From assembly GCA_964370965.1 (NCBI GenBank), contig CAYJLW010000100.1, positions 1 through 12,385 of the forward strand: a stretch of DNA of 12,385 nt. The letters run 5' to 3'. Shown here piece after piece: positions 5,339 through 12,339 of the stretch. The DNA is from CAYJLW01 sp964370965 (GTDB lineage Bacteria > Actinomycetota > Acidimicrobiia > UBA2766). Each line of letters opens with the position of its first letter. Position 1 is the stretch's first letter. The notes beneath the pieces were generated by a model. That model was not told the DNA's origin. It saw only the letters and a list, made by a program, of their open reading frames with translations, and did not search any database. Both the position numbers and the translations under genes were made by a program.

Positions 5339-6453
5339 GACCGCTCGGGGAGGGGTGGGACGTCGCCCGGGTGAACCGCTGGGTCGCGTACCACGACGCC
5401 GTGGCCTCGCGCATGACCGCCGCCCGCACGGCCCTGGAGAGCGCGCTCATTCCCGTCACCCTCTACATCCTCTTCTCCGCAGCCGAGGCGTACCGGCGTT
5501 GGCCCGAGATGATGGCCGAGATCGCCGCCGTCGCCGATCCGGCCGAGATCGGCCGGCGGGGTGCCCGTCCCGGCTCCCGCGTGAACGCCGTCCACCTCTG
5601 GTCGATCGCGAACATCTTCCTCGTGGGCCGGACGTTCCTCACGGTCATGGGCCGGCTCTCTCCGGACGCGGATCCCGAGCGGGCGGCGGTCCTCTTCGAC
5701 TTCTGGGAGCGGGCGGCGCGGGCGTACCGCTGCGACGGCCACCTCATGTGCGCCGACGCCGGGGACGTGAACCCGGCCTACGACACCGAGACCGTGCGGC
5801 GCCTCGCCGAGTGTGCCCGGGCCGTCGACGCCGACACGCGGGACGCCGTGCGGGCCTGCAACGGGGCGCTCATGGCCTACCTGTTCCTCGCCCACTTCGA
5901 CACCCGGGTCGGCACCGGGGACACCGGTCCCTACGACCTCGGTGGGGGCCGCGTCCTCCTGACGCGCGACTACTACCAGCTCCAGGGCGGCGACCTGCCT
6001 TGCGCGGACGCCGGTGCCGGTCTGCCCTACGCCGACCTCACGGCGGCGTACGTCCTCGAAGGTGTGGAGTTGCGGGTGGACGACTGGGGGACGAGTCGCA
6101 CGGATCCCGCCGAGTACCTGGAGCACTGCGTCGCCTTCGGCCTCTACGATGCCGGGACGTCGGCGCCCGTGCCCCTCGGCAGCCTCGGCGACGTGGCTGC
6201 TGCCGCCCGGAGCGCCAACAGGGCGCTCTACCGGGAGATCGCCGCCATGACGAAGCGGGACAAGATCGTCGCCGGGGCCGAGGTCTACTTCGGCTTCCTG
6301 CGCCCCTTCGCCAAGGAGGCGGGCGTCGACGACCGTTTCGACTGGGGTCTGCCCGGTGCCGCCGCGGACATCCTCGACATCCTGGAACCGCTCGAGGGCT
6401 TCGGGGGCACGTCGGCCACGCTGCGCTACGCCCCGTACGGAGACGGCCCGTGA
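5335..6453 (+). CDS. unrecognised 372-aa conserved-looking protein coupled to the swivelling domain
   Basis: I do not recognise this family. It appears cytosolic and largely helical, without a signal peptide or clear transmembrane segment; residues 36-50 are only moderately hydrophobic. Three stretches look like conserved active-site or core motifs: 131-153, beginning YRCDGHLMCADAGDVNPAYD; 199-222, PYDLGGGRVLLTRDYYQ then LQGGDLP; and 239-264, with LRVDDWGTSRTDPAEYLEH. Start GTG 5335 overlaps the previous stop in a GTGA, and the end overlaps the next start the same way, so it is the middle of a tightly coupled unit. GTG 5371 with an upstream G-rich site is an alternative start. Position directly after a partnerless phosphohistidine domain suggests it may be the partner or substrate-binding component. 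That is inference from context only. Confidence 0.8.
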   Translation: MRPLGEGWDVARVNRWVAYHDAVASRMTAARTALESALIPVTLYILFSAAEAYRRWPEMMAEIAAVADPAEIGRRGARPGSRVNAVHLWSIANIFLVGRTFLTVMGRLSPDADPERAAVLFDFWERAARAYRCDGHLMCADAGDVNPAYDTETVRRLAECARAVDADTRDAVRACNGALMAYLFLAHFDTRVGTGDTGPYDLGGGRVLLTRDYYQLQGGDLPCADAGAGLPYADLTAAYVLEGVELRVDDWGTSRTDPAEYLEHCVAFGLYDAGTSAPVPLGSLGDVAAAARSANRALYREIAAMTKRDKIVAGAEVYFGFLRPFAKEAGVDDRFDWGLPGAAADILDILEPLEGFGGTSATLRYAPYGDGP

Positions 6454-7106
6454 TCCGGGCGGTCGTCTTCGACTTCGCCGGCGTGCTCACGTCCTCGCCC
6501 TTCGACGGCGTCCTCGCCTACGAGTCGGAGTTGGGCTACCCGCCCGGGAGCCTCGTGCACCTCATGGTGGGCGACTACGGGGAAGCCGACGGCGAGCATC
6601 CCTGGCACCGCCTGGAGCGGGGCGAGATCGAGGCGAGCGCCTTCTGGCTGGACCTGAAGGAGCGGGCGGCGGCGGCCGCCCTGCCGATCTCGCTGCGGGA
6701 GTTCGTGTCCCGGTTCGCGGGCAGCTTCACGGTCCGTGAGTCCTACGTCGACGTCGCCCGCCGGCTGCGGCCCGCGTACCGCACCGCCGTGCTCACCAAC
6801 AACGTCCGCGAGTTCGCCGCCGTGTGGCGGGACATGATCGGCGTCGACGACCTCTTCGACGCCGTCGTGGACTCATCCGACGTGGGCATCCGCAAGCCGC
6901 ACCCCGATGTGTACCTGCACACGTGCGCCGCGCTCGAGGTCGACCCCTGGGAGGCCGTGTTCCTCGACGACAGCCCTCCCAACGTCGAGGGGGCCCTCGC
7001 CGTGGGCATGGCGGCCATCTGGGTGGACGACGCCGAGGGCGCCCTGGGCGAGCTCGAGAACCTCCTGGAGAAGGAAGGAATCGCCGGATGGCCGCTGGAG
7101 ACCTGA
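6450..7106 (+). CDS. HAD-superfamily hydrolase, subfamily IA (epoxide-hydrolase N-domain / ACAD10-like type)
   Basis: This 218-aa HAD protein is likely a phosphatase or other hydrolase using an aspartyl intermediate. Motif I is VVFDFAGVLTSSPF, with nucleophile D8; motif II T116 in LTNN; motif III K149 in IRKPHPDVY; motif IV D173/D174 in VFLDDSPPNV. The DFxGVLTSSPF form is typical of the HAD-IA branch that includes phosphatase domains fused to epoxide hydrolases and ACAD10-like proteins. The usual second motif I Asp (+2) is Ala10. Some active HAD phosphatases, such as the YihX type, also lack it, so activity is not excluded. Start GTG 6450 overlaps the previous stop by 4 nt (GTGA). The end overlaps the next gene by 19 nt. 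Confidence 0.85.
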   Translation: MIRAVVFDFAGVLTSSPFDGVLAYESELGYPPGSLVHLMVGDYGEADGEHPWHRLERGEIEASAFWLDLKERAAAAALPISLREFVSRFAGSFTVRESYVDVARRLRPAYRTAVLTNNVREFAAVWRDMIGVDDLFDAVVDSSDVGIRKPHPDVYLHTCAALEVDPWEAVFLDDSPPNVEGALAVGMAAIWVDDAEGALGELENLLEKEGIAGWPLET

Positions 7107-8077
7107 CCGTCGGAGACGCCGCCGAGGAGTTCGCCCACACCGCCGGGCCCGACGCACTCTGGAACGAGTCCTGGTATTACGACTGGGCGCTTCCCGACTG
7201 CTCCCTGGGCGGCTTCACCCGGGTGGGCTACGTCCCGAACGAGCGCCGCGCCTGGTACTGGCTCCACCTCTTCACGCCCGGCGGCGTCGTCGCCGTCCGC
7301 GACCACGACGTTCCCCTTCCGGGCGACCTCGGTACGCAGAACCTGCGCGGCGACGCCCTCTGGTGCGAATACGTCTGCGAGGAGCCCTTCGCCCACTGGC
7401 GCCTGCAGGCCGAGACCTACGGGGTCCGGGTTCCCGCCGGACGCGATCTCTACGGAGGCGAGCGGGGCGAACGGGTCCCGGTGGCGATCGACCTGCAGTT
7501 CGAGGCGGGGGCGGCGCCGGCGTACTGGCCCCAGATGAGCTCCGTGGTGAACGGGGTCGCGTCGGGGCGCTACGAGCAGACCGGCCGCTGGACGGGGGAG
7601 ATCCGTGCCGGCGAGGACGCCTACGACCTCGACGCCACCGGCGAGCGCGACCACTCCTGGGGGGTGCGCGACTGGTGGTCGCTGCCCTGGATCTGGACGG
7701 CCGCCCAGACCGGCGACGTCGCCGTGAACCCGGCCCGGCCCGACGTCCCCGGCCTCGACGCCGCCGCCGGGGTCACGTGGCACGGGGGCGGCCCCCACAC
7801 GGTGACGGCTTTCACGACCGAGCCCCGTTACGGCGAGCGTCGCTGGCCCGAGGGCATCACCGAGACGGTCACCGACGACAGCGGCACCACCCTCGTGCTG
7901 CAGGGCGAGACCGTCGATGCCGCTGTTCTCCCGCTCGCGGCCGCGGACGGCCGCACGAGCCGGATGATCCGGGCGCTCATGCGCTTTGAGGACTCCCTGG
8001 GGGGAACCGGCTCCGGTTTCGTAGAGTTCAACCAGTGCTTCGACGGCCCCTTTGCCGTCCCCGCCGACGAACGCTAG
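7088..8077 (+). CDS. DUF7064/DUF7065-like (lipocalin/AttH-type) protein
   Basis: This 329-aa protein contains the hallmark ERDHSWGVRDWW (186-197) that I associate with a large actinobacterial/proteobacterial family now split into the DUF7065 (N) and DUF7064 (C) domains, related in fold to AttH/CrtC lipocalin-like hydratases. It is rich in Trp and Tyr and beta-strand-like, with an N-terminal ESWYYDWALPDCSLGG segment (27-42) typical of this group. There is no signal peptide, so it is likely cytosolic. The biochemical role of the family is not established; members commonly occur near lipid, steroid or terpenoid catabolism genes, which fits the SCP2 proteins across the divergent promoter. Start ATG 7088 has AAGGAAGGA about 8 nt upstream and lies inside the end of the HAD gene (19-nt overlap). 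Confidence is high for a gene, moderate for the family name. Confidence 0.75.
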   Translation: MAAGDLTVGDAAEEFAHTAGPDALWNESWYYDWALPDCSLGGFTRVGYVPNERRAWYWLHLFTPGGVVAVRDHDVPLPGDLGTQNLRGDALWCEYVCEEPFAHWRLQAETYGVRVPAGRDLYGGERGERVPVAIDLQFEAGAAPAYWPQMSSVVNGVASGRYEQTGRWTGEIRAGEDAYDLDATGERDHSWGVRDWWSLPWIWTAAQTGDVAVNPARPDVPGLDAAAGVTWHGGGPHTVTAFTTEPRYGERRWPEGITETVTDDSGTTLVLQGETVDAAVLPLAAADGRTSRMIRALMRFEDSLGGTGSGFVEFNQCFDGPFAVPADER

Positions 8078-8101
8078 GAACCCCGACCGAGGGACCGCCC
8101 C

Positions 8102-8458
8102 ATGGCGATGCGCACCGAATGCAGCCACTACTACGTGAAGACCGCCCGTTCGGGTGACCGCGTCGAGGGCTGCCACCTGGGCGCCGCCCCGGACGCCCCG
8201 GAGGCCTGTCCCCGGCACTGCCTGTACTTCGAGAAGCGCCGCCTCTCCACGACCGGCTTCGTCTACGGGTCCCTCTCCCCGGAACGGAGGGAAGAGGAAC
8301 CCGTGCCCACCCCCGTGGACGAGGACGCCGAGGCGCTCCTCGCCGACGTCCGGGACCTTTTCGAGGAGATCGCCCCCCAGGTCGCCGCCGAGGAGGCGGA
8401 GAGGCGCCAGGCCGCGGACAGGGCCGCTCGGCGCCGCCGCCGCAAGCGCCGCGAGTAG
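8102..8458 (+). CDS. small Cys/His-rich protein with basic C-terminal tail
   Basis: This 118-aa protein is of unknown function. The first 45 residues hold C7-x-H9, C24-H25 and C36-x2-H39-C40, a spacing that could bind a metal such as zinc. A RRLSTTGFVYGSLS segment follows, then an acidic helix (72-92, DEDAEALLADVRDLFEEI), and the chain ends in a run of Arg/Lys that could contact nucleic acid or acidic partners. It starts at ATG 8102 with GAGGGAC about 6 nt upstream; ATG 8108 is a possible alternative. The gap to the previous gene is 24 nt, so it is probably the last gene of the operon. The next gene is convergent and begins its stop 32 nt away. Confidence 0.75.
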   Translation: MAMRTECSHYYVKTARSGDRVEGCHLGAAPDAPEACPRHCLYFEKRRLSTTGFVYGSLSPERREEEPVPTPVDEDAEALLADVRDLFEEIAPQVAAEEAERRQAADRAARRRRRKRRE

Positions 8459-8462
8459 GGAC

Positions 8463-8494
8463 GTGACCGCCCGGGCGTCCGGCCGACGGGTCAC
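8463..8494. terminator. candidate bidirectional terminator hairpin
   Basis: GTGACC (8463-8468) pairs with GGTCAC (8489-8494), and CGTC pairs with GACG inside, across a loop of CGGCC, with one strand bulged. It occupies the short space between convergent genes and slightly enters the end of the minus-strand gene. There is no T-tract, so this is tentative. Confidence 0.3.
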
Positions 8495-9336
8495 CCCCGG
8501 GCGTCGGCTGGGTAGACCGTTTCGCAGGGGACGCCGTTGCCGTCCGCGTCCATGCGCTCGGGGCGGCCCTCACGCTCCCAGTAGCGCAGCGCGTCCGGGT
8601 AGGAGACGCCCTTCGGGTAGAGGTCCCGGCAGTACAGGCCCGGGGGAAGGGCGGCGACCGGGTCCGCGGTGGGCGTGGGCGTCGGCGTGGGCGAGGGTGT
8701 GAGTGTGGGCGAAGGCGGCGGGTCCGCCGGGCCTGGGGACCCTGTGGCGCCCGTGTAGGGGAAGTTCACGGTCACCCCCCGGCTCGACGGCTCCGAGTGC
8801 AGTTCCAGGGCGACGGGGGCGGCACCCACGGGCACGTCCCAGGGCAGGCTCACGAGGACCTCCTTTCCGGGGCGGATGTCGTCGTAGGCCCCCTCACCGG
8901 CGGGGTTGAGTGCGGCGACCGCCTCGGCGTGGGGGGTGTGGCGGGCGCCGGCGGAGTCCACGAGGATCTGGGGGGCGTCCCGGAAGCGCTGGGTCGCCCC
9001 GGATTCGTTGCGCACCGTGACGTCCGCCACGCAGAAGCGGCCCCCGGCGCTCGCCGTCGCCTGCGCAGAACCCGTGGCGAGGGCGTCCCCGATGCAGTCG
9101 AAGGACGTCACTGTGAAGGCCAGGGGGCCGTCGCGGGCGGTCTGGTTCAAGGAGACGACCTGGACACCGGACCCTTCGGGGTTCGGGGAGCCCCGTTGGC
9201 CGCCCGCCCCCTTGCCGCCGGTGTTGAGGAACACGGCGACGCCGCCGAACACGCCGAGGGCGCCCACCACGATGACGATGAGGAAGGCGGCGGCCGCCCG
9301 GGGCCGGTGGCGGGGGACGTCGTCGGGGGCGCTCAT
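8491..9336 (-). CDS. membrane-anchored DUF4352 protein with Pro/Thr stalk and Excalibur-like C-terminus
   Basis: This 281-aa probable surface protein is built in four parts. Residues 1-14 are a short cytoplasmic arm; about 15-37 form one transmembrane helix (AAAAFLIVIVVGALGVFGG), followed by a Gly-rich linker. Residues 58-193 form an immunoglobulin-like DUF4352 (telokin-like) domain with the typical VADVTVRNESGATQRF strand pair and cysteines C81/C102 that could form a disulfide. Residues 200-226 form a Pro/Thr/Ser stalk. Residues 234-275 form an Excalibur-like module ending MDADGNGVPCE, with C236 and C271 and a DxDxNG calcium-loop-like motif. The function is unknown; an extracellular, perhaps calcium-binding or wall-associated, role is inferred. 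Start ATG 9336 is 16 nt after the stop of the LpqC-like gene on the same strand, so they are probably co-transcribed. Confidence 0.8.
   Translation of the reverse strand: MSAPDDVPRHRPRAAAAFLIVIVVGALGVFGGVAVFLNTGGKGAGGQRGSPNPEGSGVQVVSLNQTARDGPLAFTVTSFDCIGDALATGSAQATASAGGRFCVADVTVRNESGATQRFRDAPQILVDSAGARHTPHAEAVAALNPAGEGAYDDIRPGKEVLVSLPWDVPVGAAPVALELHSEPSSRGVTVNFPYTGATGSPGPADPPPSPTLTPSPTPTPTPTADPVAALPPGLYCRDLYPKGVSYPDALRYWEREGRPERMDADGNGVPCETVYPADARG
8668..8711. repeat. imperfect GTGGGC hexanucleotide repeat
   Basis: Tandem GTGGGC/GTCGGC/GAGGGT-type units encode the Thr-Pro/Ser-Pro stalk of the minus-strand DUF4352 protein. Such repeats can vary in length by slippage without breaking the reading frame. 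Confidence 0.6.
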
Positions 9337-9352
9337 CGGCCGCTCACCCGTC

Positions 9353-10330
9353 TCACCGGGGCGCGGGGTGGGCGGCGAAGAAGTCCCAGATCACCCGGGT
9401 GGCGTCCACGTCGCGGTTCACGGGGCCCACGACCCGCTCGGACAGGTACTGGCGACCCCCGGGCCAGGTGTGCCCCCCGCCCTCGACGCGGTAGAGCACC
9501 ACCGCAGTGGCGTCGCGGCAGTCGGTGTACGTCTCCCGGGTGGCCGTGGACCCGTCGTCCGGGTCGTTGTCGGCGAGGTCGGTCACCTCGGGTTGCGGGT
9601 CGCAGCCGTCGGTGCGCGCCCAGAACGCGGTCGCTTCGGCGACGCCGGTGGTGTCGCCTCGCTCCGTCCGCCCCAGGGCGATGCGGCCCCCCTCGTAGGG
9701 CACGACGGGGTCGCCCGTGCCGTTCAGGGACACGACGGACACCGGCCGGGACGGCTTGCAGCTCCCGAGCAGCTCCGGGGCGATCGTGGCCGCCACCGTG
9801 GCGACGGCGGCGACACGGCGCGAGAGGGCGCAGGCGAGGCGGGCGGACATGAACGCCCCGTTGGAGATCCCGGCGGAGTACACCCGGCGCCGGTCGAGGG
9901 GCACCTGGGTGCCCACGTCGTCGATGACGGCGGAGAGGAAGGCGACGTCGTCGACGTCCATCTCGTAGGACGGCGAGGACGCGTCGGCGCGCCCGTCGTT
10001 CCAGCGCCGCTCCACCGCCTGCGGGAACGCCACGACGAAGCCCTCGCGGTCCGCGAGGTCGGCCCAGCCCGTCTGCTCGTCGATGCGGTCGGCGCGCCCG
10101 CCGCCGCCGTGGAGCATGAGCACGAGCGGAACCGTGCCCCGCCCCTTGGACGCGGACTCCGGGACGTGGAGGACGTACCAGCGGGTCTCGCCTCCGAGGT
10201 CGAGCGTGCGGCGGTCGTCGCCGGCGGAGGGCCTCTCGGTGTCGTGCCCGCGCCGGAACAGGCGCCCGCCCCCGCATGCGGGGAGCAGGACGACCACGAC
10301 GGCGAGGACGGCAGCCACCCGGGAACGCAT
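9353..10330 (-). CDS. lpqC: LpqC-like lipoprotein esterase (PHB depolymerase / CE1-type alpha/beta hydrolase)
   Basis: This 325-aa secreted, lipid-anchored alpha/beta-hydrolase resembles mycobacterial LpqC and the polyhydroxybutyrate depolymerase/feruloyl esterase family. The N-terminal signal peptide has the lipobox LPAC with C19 as the lipidated residue. The oxyanion motif HGGGG is at 74-78. The catalytic triad is visible: S156 in GISNG, D207 in NGTGDPVVPY, H287 in EGGGHTWPGG. Extra cysteines (C168, C191, C243, C271) may form disulfides outside the cell. The likely substrate is an ester of a polymer or small aromatic acid; it cannot be told from sequence. I chose ATG 10330; the codon before it is GTG (10333), an equally possible start. 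There is no clear Shine-Dalgarno site, and a hairpin sits 12 nt upstream. The DUF4352 gene follows 16 nt later. Confidence 0.85.
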   Translation of the reverse strand: MRSRVAAVLAVVVVLLPACGGGRLFRRGHDTERPSAGDDRRTLDLGGETRWYVLHVPESASKGRGTVPLVLMLHGGGGRADRIDEQTGWADLADREGFVVAFPQAVERRWNDGRADASSPSYEMDVDDVAFLSAVIDDVGTQVPLDRRRVYSAGISNGAFMSARLACALSRRVAAVATVAATIAPELLGSCKPSRPVSVVSLNGTGDPVVPYEGGRIALGRTERGDTTGVAEATAFWARTDGCDPQPEVTDLADNDPDDGSTATRETYTDCRDATAVVLYRVEGGGHTWPGGRQYLSERVVGPVNRDVDATRVIWDFFAAHPAPR

Positions 10331-10341
10331 CACACCATGAT

Positions 10342-10355
10342 GGCCCAGCCGGGCC
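10342..10355 (-). promoter_or_regulatory. hairpin upstream of the LpqC-like start
   Basis: Perfect GGCCC/GGGCC arms with a 4-nt loop lie 12 nt before the start codon, in the 88-nt spacer after the GGDEF gene. It may be a weak terminator for that gene or structure in the lpqC leader. The overlapping string ATGGTGTGATG just downstream also contains an out-of-frame two-codon ORF abutting the start. Confidence 0.2.
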
Positions 10356-10418
10356 GCCGGGCGCGCTCGGCGCTCGGAGAGGCCGCGGCAGGTCGCCTCA
10401 CCCTCCCCCCGGGGTACG

Positions 10419-12233
10419 TCAGCTGGACCCGGCGTCGTACATCTGCCAGCGGCCGCCGCCCAGGGCCTTCGCTCGGTACAGGGCGGCGTCGGCGTTGCCG
10501 ACGAGCTCCCCCGGGGTTGTCTCGGAGTCGTTCGTGGTGGCGGCGATCCCGATGCTGGCGGTGACGTTCGGCCAGGAGCCCTTGGCGAGGGACTGCGCGC
10601 ACTTCGCGATCACCCGTTCGGCGACGTCGATCGCTTCGGCCGTGGTGTCGGTCTCCAGGACGAGGGCGAACTCGTCGCCACCGAGGCGGGCGACCGTGTC
10701 CACCTCTCGGACGGCGCGCTGCAGGCGGTCGGCGGTGGTGACGAGCACGTCGTCGCCTGCGGCGTGCCCGCACTCGTCGTTCACGGCCTTGAAGCGGTCG
10801 AGGTCCACGAGGAGCACCGCCACCGTGCCGGTGCGCCGGCCGAGGCGCGTGAGGGCCCGCTCGAGACGGTCGAAGAACAGCCTGCGGTTCGCCAGCCCGG
10901 TGAGGGGGTCGTGGGTGGCCTGGTAGGCGAGGACCTCCTCGAGGGCCACGGAGGCGGTGACGTCGCGGGCGATGCCGTCGAGGGCGACGACCCGGCCGGC
11001 GGCGTCGAGGGACGGTGTGAGGCGGTGCTCCGTCCAGACCATGGTGCGGTCCTGGCGGACCCACCGGAGCCGGAGCGTGGCCTCCTCCGCCGGGGGGTCG
11101 TCCAGGAGGCGGCGCGCCCGCGTACGGTCCTCGAAGTGCGCGATCTGCGTGAAGAGGCCGGCGTCGGCGTAGAGGCCCGCCGGGGGGTGGCCGCTCGTGC
11201 GCTCGAACGACGGGCTCACGTACTCGAAGACGGGTTCCGGCTGCAGCCGCACACGGTAGATCACGTCCGCGGCGTTCATGGCGAGGAGGAGAAAGGCTTC
11301 GCTCCTGTCGTCCGGCGCCACGCCGGCGTGCGAGAGGGGCAGGGCGCGCGCCACGGTGGCGGCGACGGCTTCGAGGAAGGCGCGGTCGTCGGCGGTGTAC
11401 CCCGGCCCCGGCCCCATGCGGCCGGTGGCCACGGCACCGAGGGTGCGGCCGTCGAACTGGATCGGGACGGACATGGCGGCGCGGACGTCGAGGTCTTCCG
11501 CCACCTGGCGGTGCTCCGCCTGCACTCGTTCGGCCACCGCGTCCGTGACCACGGCGGCCGTGCCGGACGTGACGACGTTCCCGGAGATGCCCTCGCCCGC
11601 CCGCAGGGGATGCACCGTGAGGAGGTGCCGCACGGTGGCGGCGACGCGGGGATCGGGGTGGTGGACGGCGACGGGATCGAGCCGTCCCTCGGCGCCTGGT
11701 GCCCGCACGGATATGGTGCACACGTCGCCGATGCGCTCGGCCACGCGGAGGGAGGCGAGGTCGAACGCCGCCGGGTCGCCGCCGGCGAGCGCCCAGGAGA
11801 TCTCCACGAGCACCGAGGCCCGGGCGGTGGCCTCCCGGGTGCTCTGGTCGTGCGCCGGGCCTGCCAGGGGCCGGATGCAGGCCACCACGGAGGGCCCGTC
11901 GCCTTCGTGGACCGGTGACAGGCTCACCTCCACGGGGATCTCGGTGCCGTCCTCGTGGCGGGCGGTGAGCTCCGTGCCGCTGCCCATGGGCCGCGTCCAG
12001 GGCCGCCGGTTGTAGGTCACGCGGTGGGAGGCGTGAACCTCGCGGTGGCGTTCGGGAAGGAGGACCTCGACGGAGCGCCCGAGGAGCTCCCCGGGCGCGT
12101 AGCCGAGGAGCTCGCCGCAGGCCAGGTTCGCGGCCGTGATTACGCCTGACTCGGAGGTGACGACGACGGCGTCCCCGAGCGCGTCGAGGAGCGCCTGCGC
12201 CCGGGGTGTGGTGCCCGAATCCGCCGTCTGCAT
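10419..12233 (-). CDS. diguanylate cyclase with PAS-GAF-PAS sensory region (GGDEF)
   Basis: This 604-aa cytosolic sensor makes cyclic di-GMP from two GTP. Domains in order: PAS about 12-122 (GDAVVVTSESGVITAANLAC, LLGYAPGELLGRS); GAF about 138-298 (DVRAAMSVPIQFDGRTLGAV); a second PAS about 312-428 (DVIYRVRLQ, FEYVSPSFERTSG, ending GIARDVT); GGDEF about 435-600. The catalytic signature GGDEF is intact at 518-522, with the upstream DPLTGLANRR (442-451) and DLDRFKAVND (477-486) metal/GTP-binding segments. The RxxD product-inhibition site is present at 509-512, five residues before GGDEF. There is no EAL domain and no membrane segment, so it senses a cytoplasmic signal (ligand, redox or partner). 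Start ATG 12233 follows a G-run rather than a clear Shine-Dalgarno site. The LpqC-like gene begins 88 nt beyond its stop. Confidence 0.92.
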   Translation of the reverse strand: MQTADSGTTPRAQALLDALGDAVVVTSESGVITAANLACGELLGYAPGELLGRSVEVLLPERHREVHASHRVTYNRRPWTRPMGSGTELTARHEDGTEIPVEVSLSPVHEGDGPSVVACIRPLAGPAHDQSTREATARASVLVEISWALAGGDPAAFDLASLRVAERIGDVCTISVRAPGAEGRLDPVAVHHPDPRVAATVRHLLTVHPLRAGEGISGNVVTSGTAAVVTDAVAERVQAEHRQVAEDLDVRAAMSVPIQFDGRTLGAVATGRMGPGPGYTADDRAFLEAVAATVARALPLSHAGVAPDDRSEAFLLLAMNAADVIYRVRLQPEPVFEYVSPSFERTSGHPPAGLYADAGLFTQIAHFEDRTRARRLLDDPPAEEATLRLRWVRQDRTMVWTEHRLTPSLDAAGRVVALDGIARDVTASVALEEVLAYQATHDPLTGLANRRLFFDRLERALTRLGRRTGTVAVLLVDLDRFKAVNDECGHAAGDDVLVTTADRLQRAVREVDTVARLGGDEFALVLETDTTAEAIDVAERVIAKCAQSLAKGSWPNVTASIGIAATTNDSETTPGELVGNADAALYRAKALGGGRWQMYDAGSS

Positions 12234-12241
12234 CCCCCCCG

Positions 12242-12273
12242 ACGCTAGCGCACCTCCCCGCCTGGCTTCCCAA
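12242..12273 (-). promoter_or_regulatory. weak candidate promoter of the diguanylate cyclase gene
   Basis: On the minus strand TAGCGT (12247-12242) ends 9 nt before the ATG, as a leaderless -10 would. TTGGGA (12273-12268) is the only -35-like hexamer but is 20 nt away, longer than usual. Confidence 0.2.
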
Positions 12274-12339
12274 GTTCACACGTGATGGCCGGGTCCTCCC
12301 ACCGAACTGGGCGCGGGACCCCGGACCGCGGGCCGCTGG

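Noticed and set aside
5127..7106. 659-aa open frame that would fuse other sequence to the HAD protein
   Set aside because: Only the part after 6450 has HAD motifs; the rest is an Arg-rich shadow of the swivelling-domain and 372-aa genes.
6743..8494. 583-aa open frame on the minus strand
   Set aside because: It lies antisense to the HAD, DUF7064/7065-like and Cys-rich genes, has no family motif, and is a frame kept open by high GC.
8906..10564. 552-aa open frame on the plus strand
   Set aside because: It runs antisense through the DUF4352, LpqC-like and GGDEF genes, all of which have clear motifs; composition is Arg/Gly/Pro-rich shadow.
10764..11918. 384-aa open frame on the plus strand
   Set aside because: Antisense to the diguanylate cyclase; no recognisable motif.
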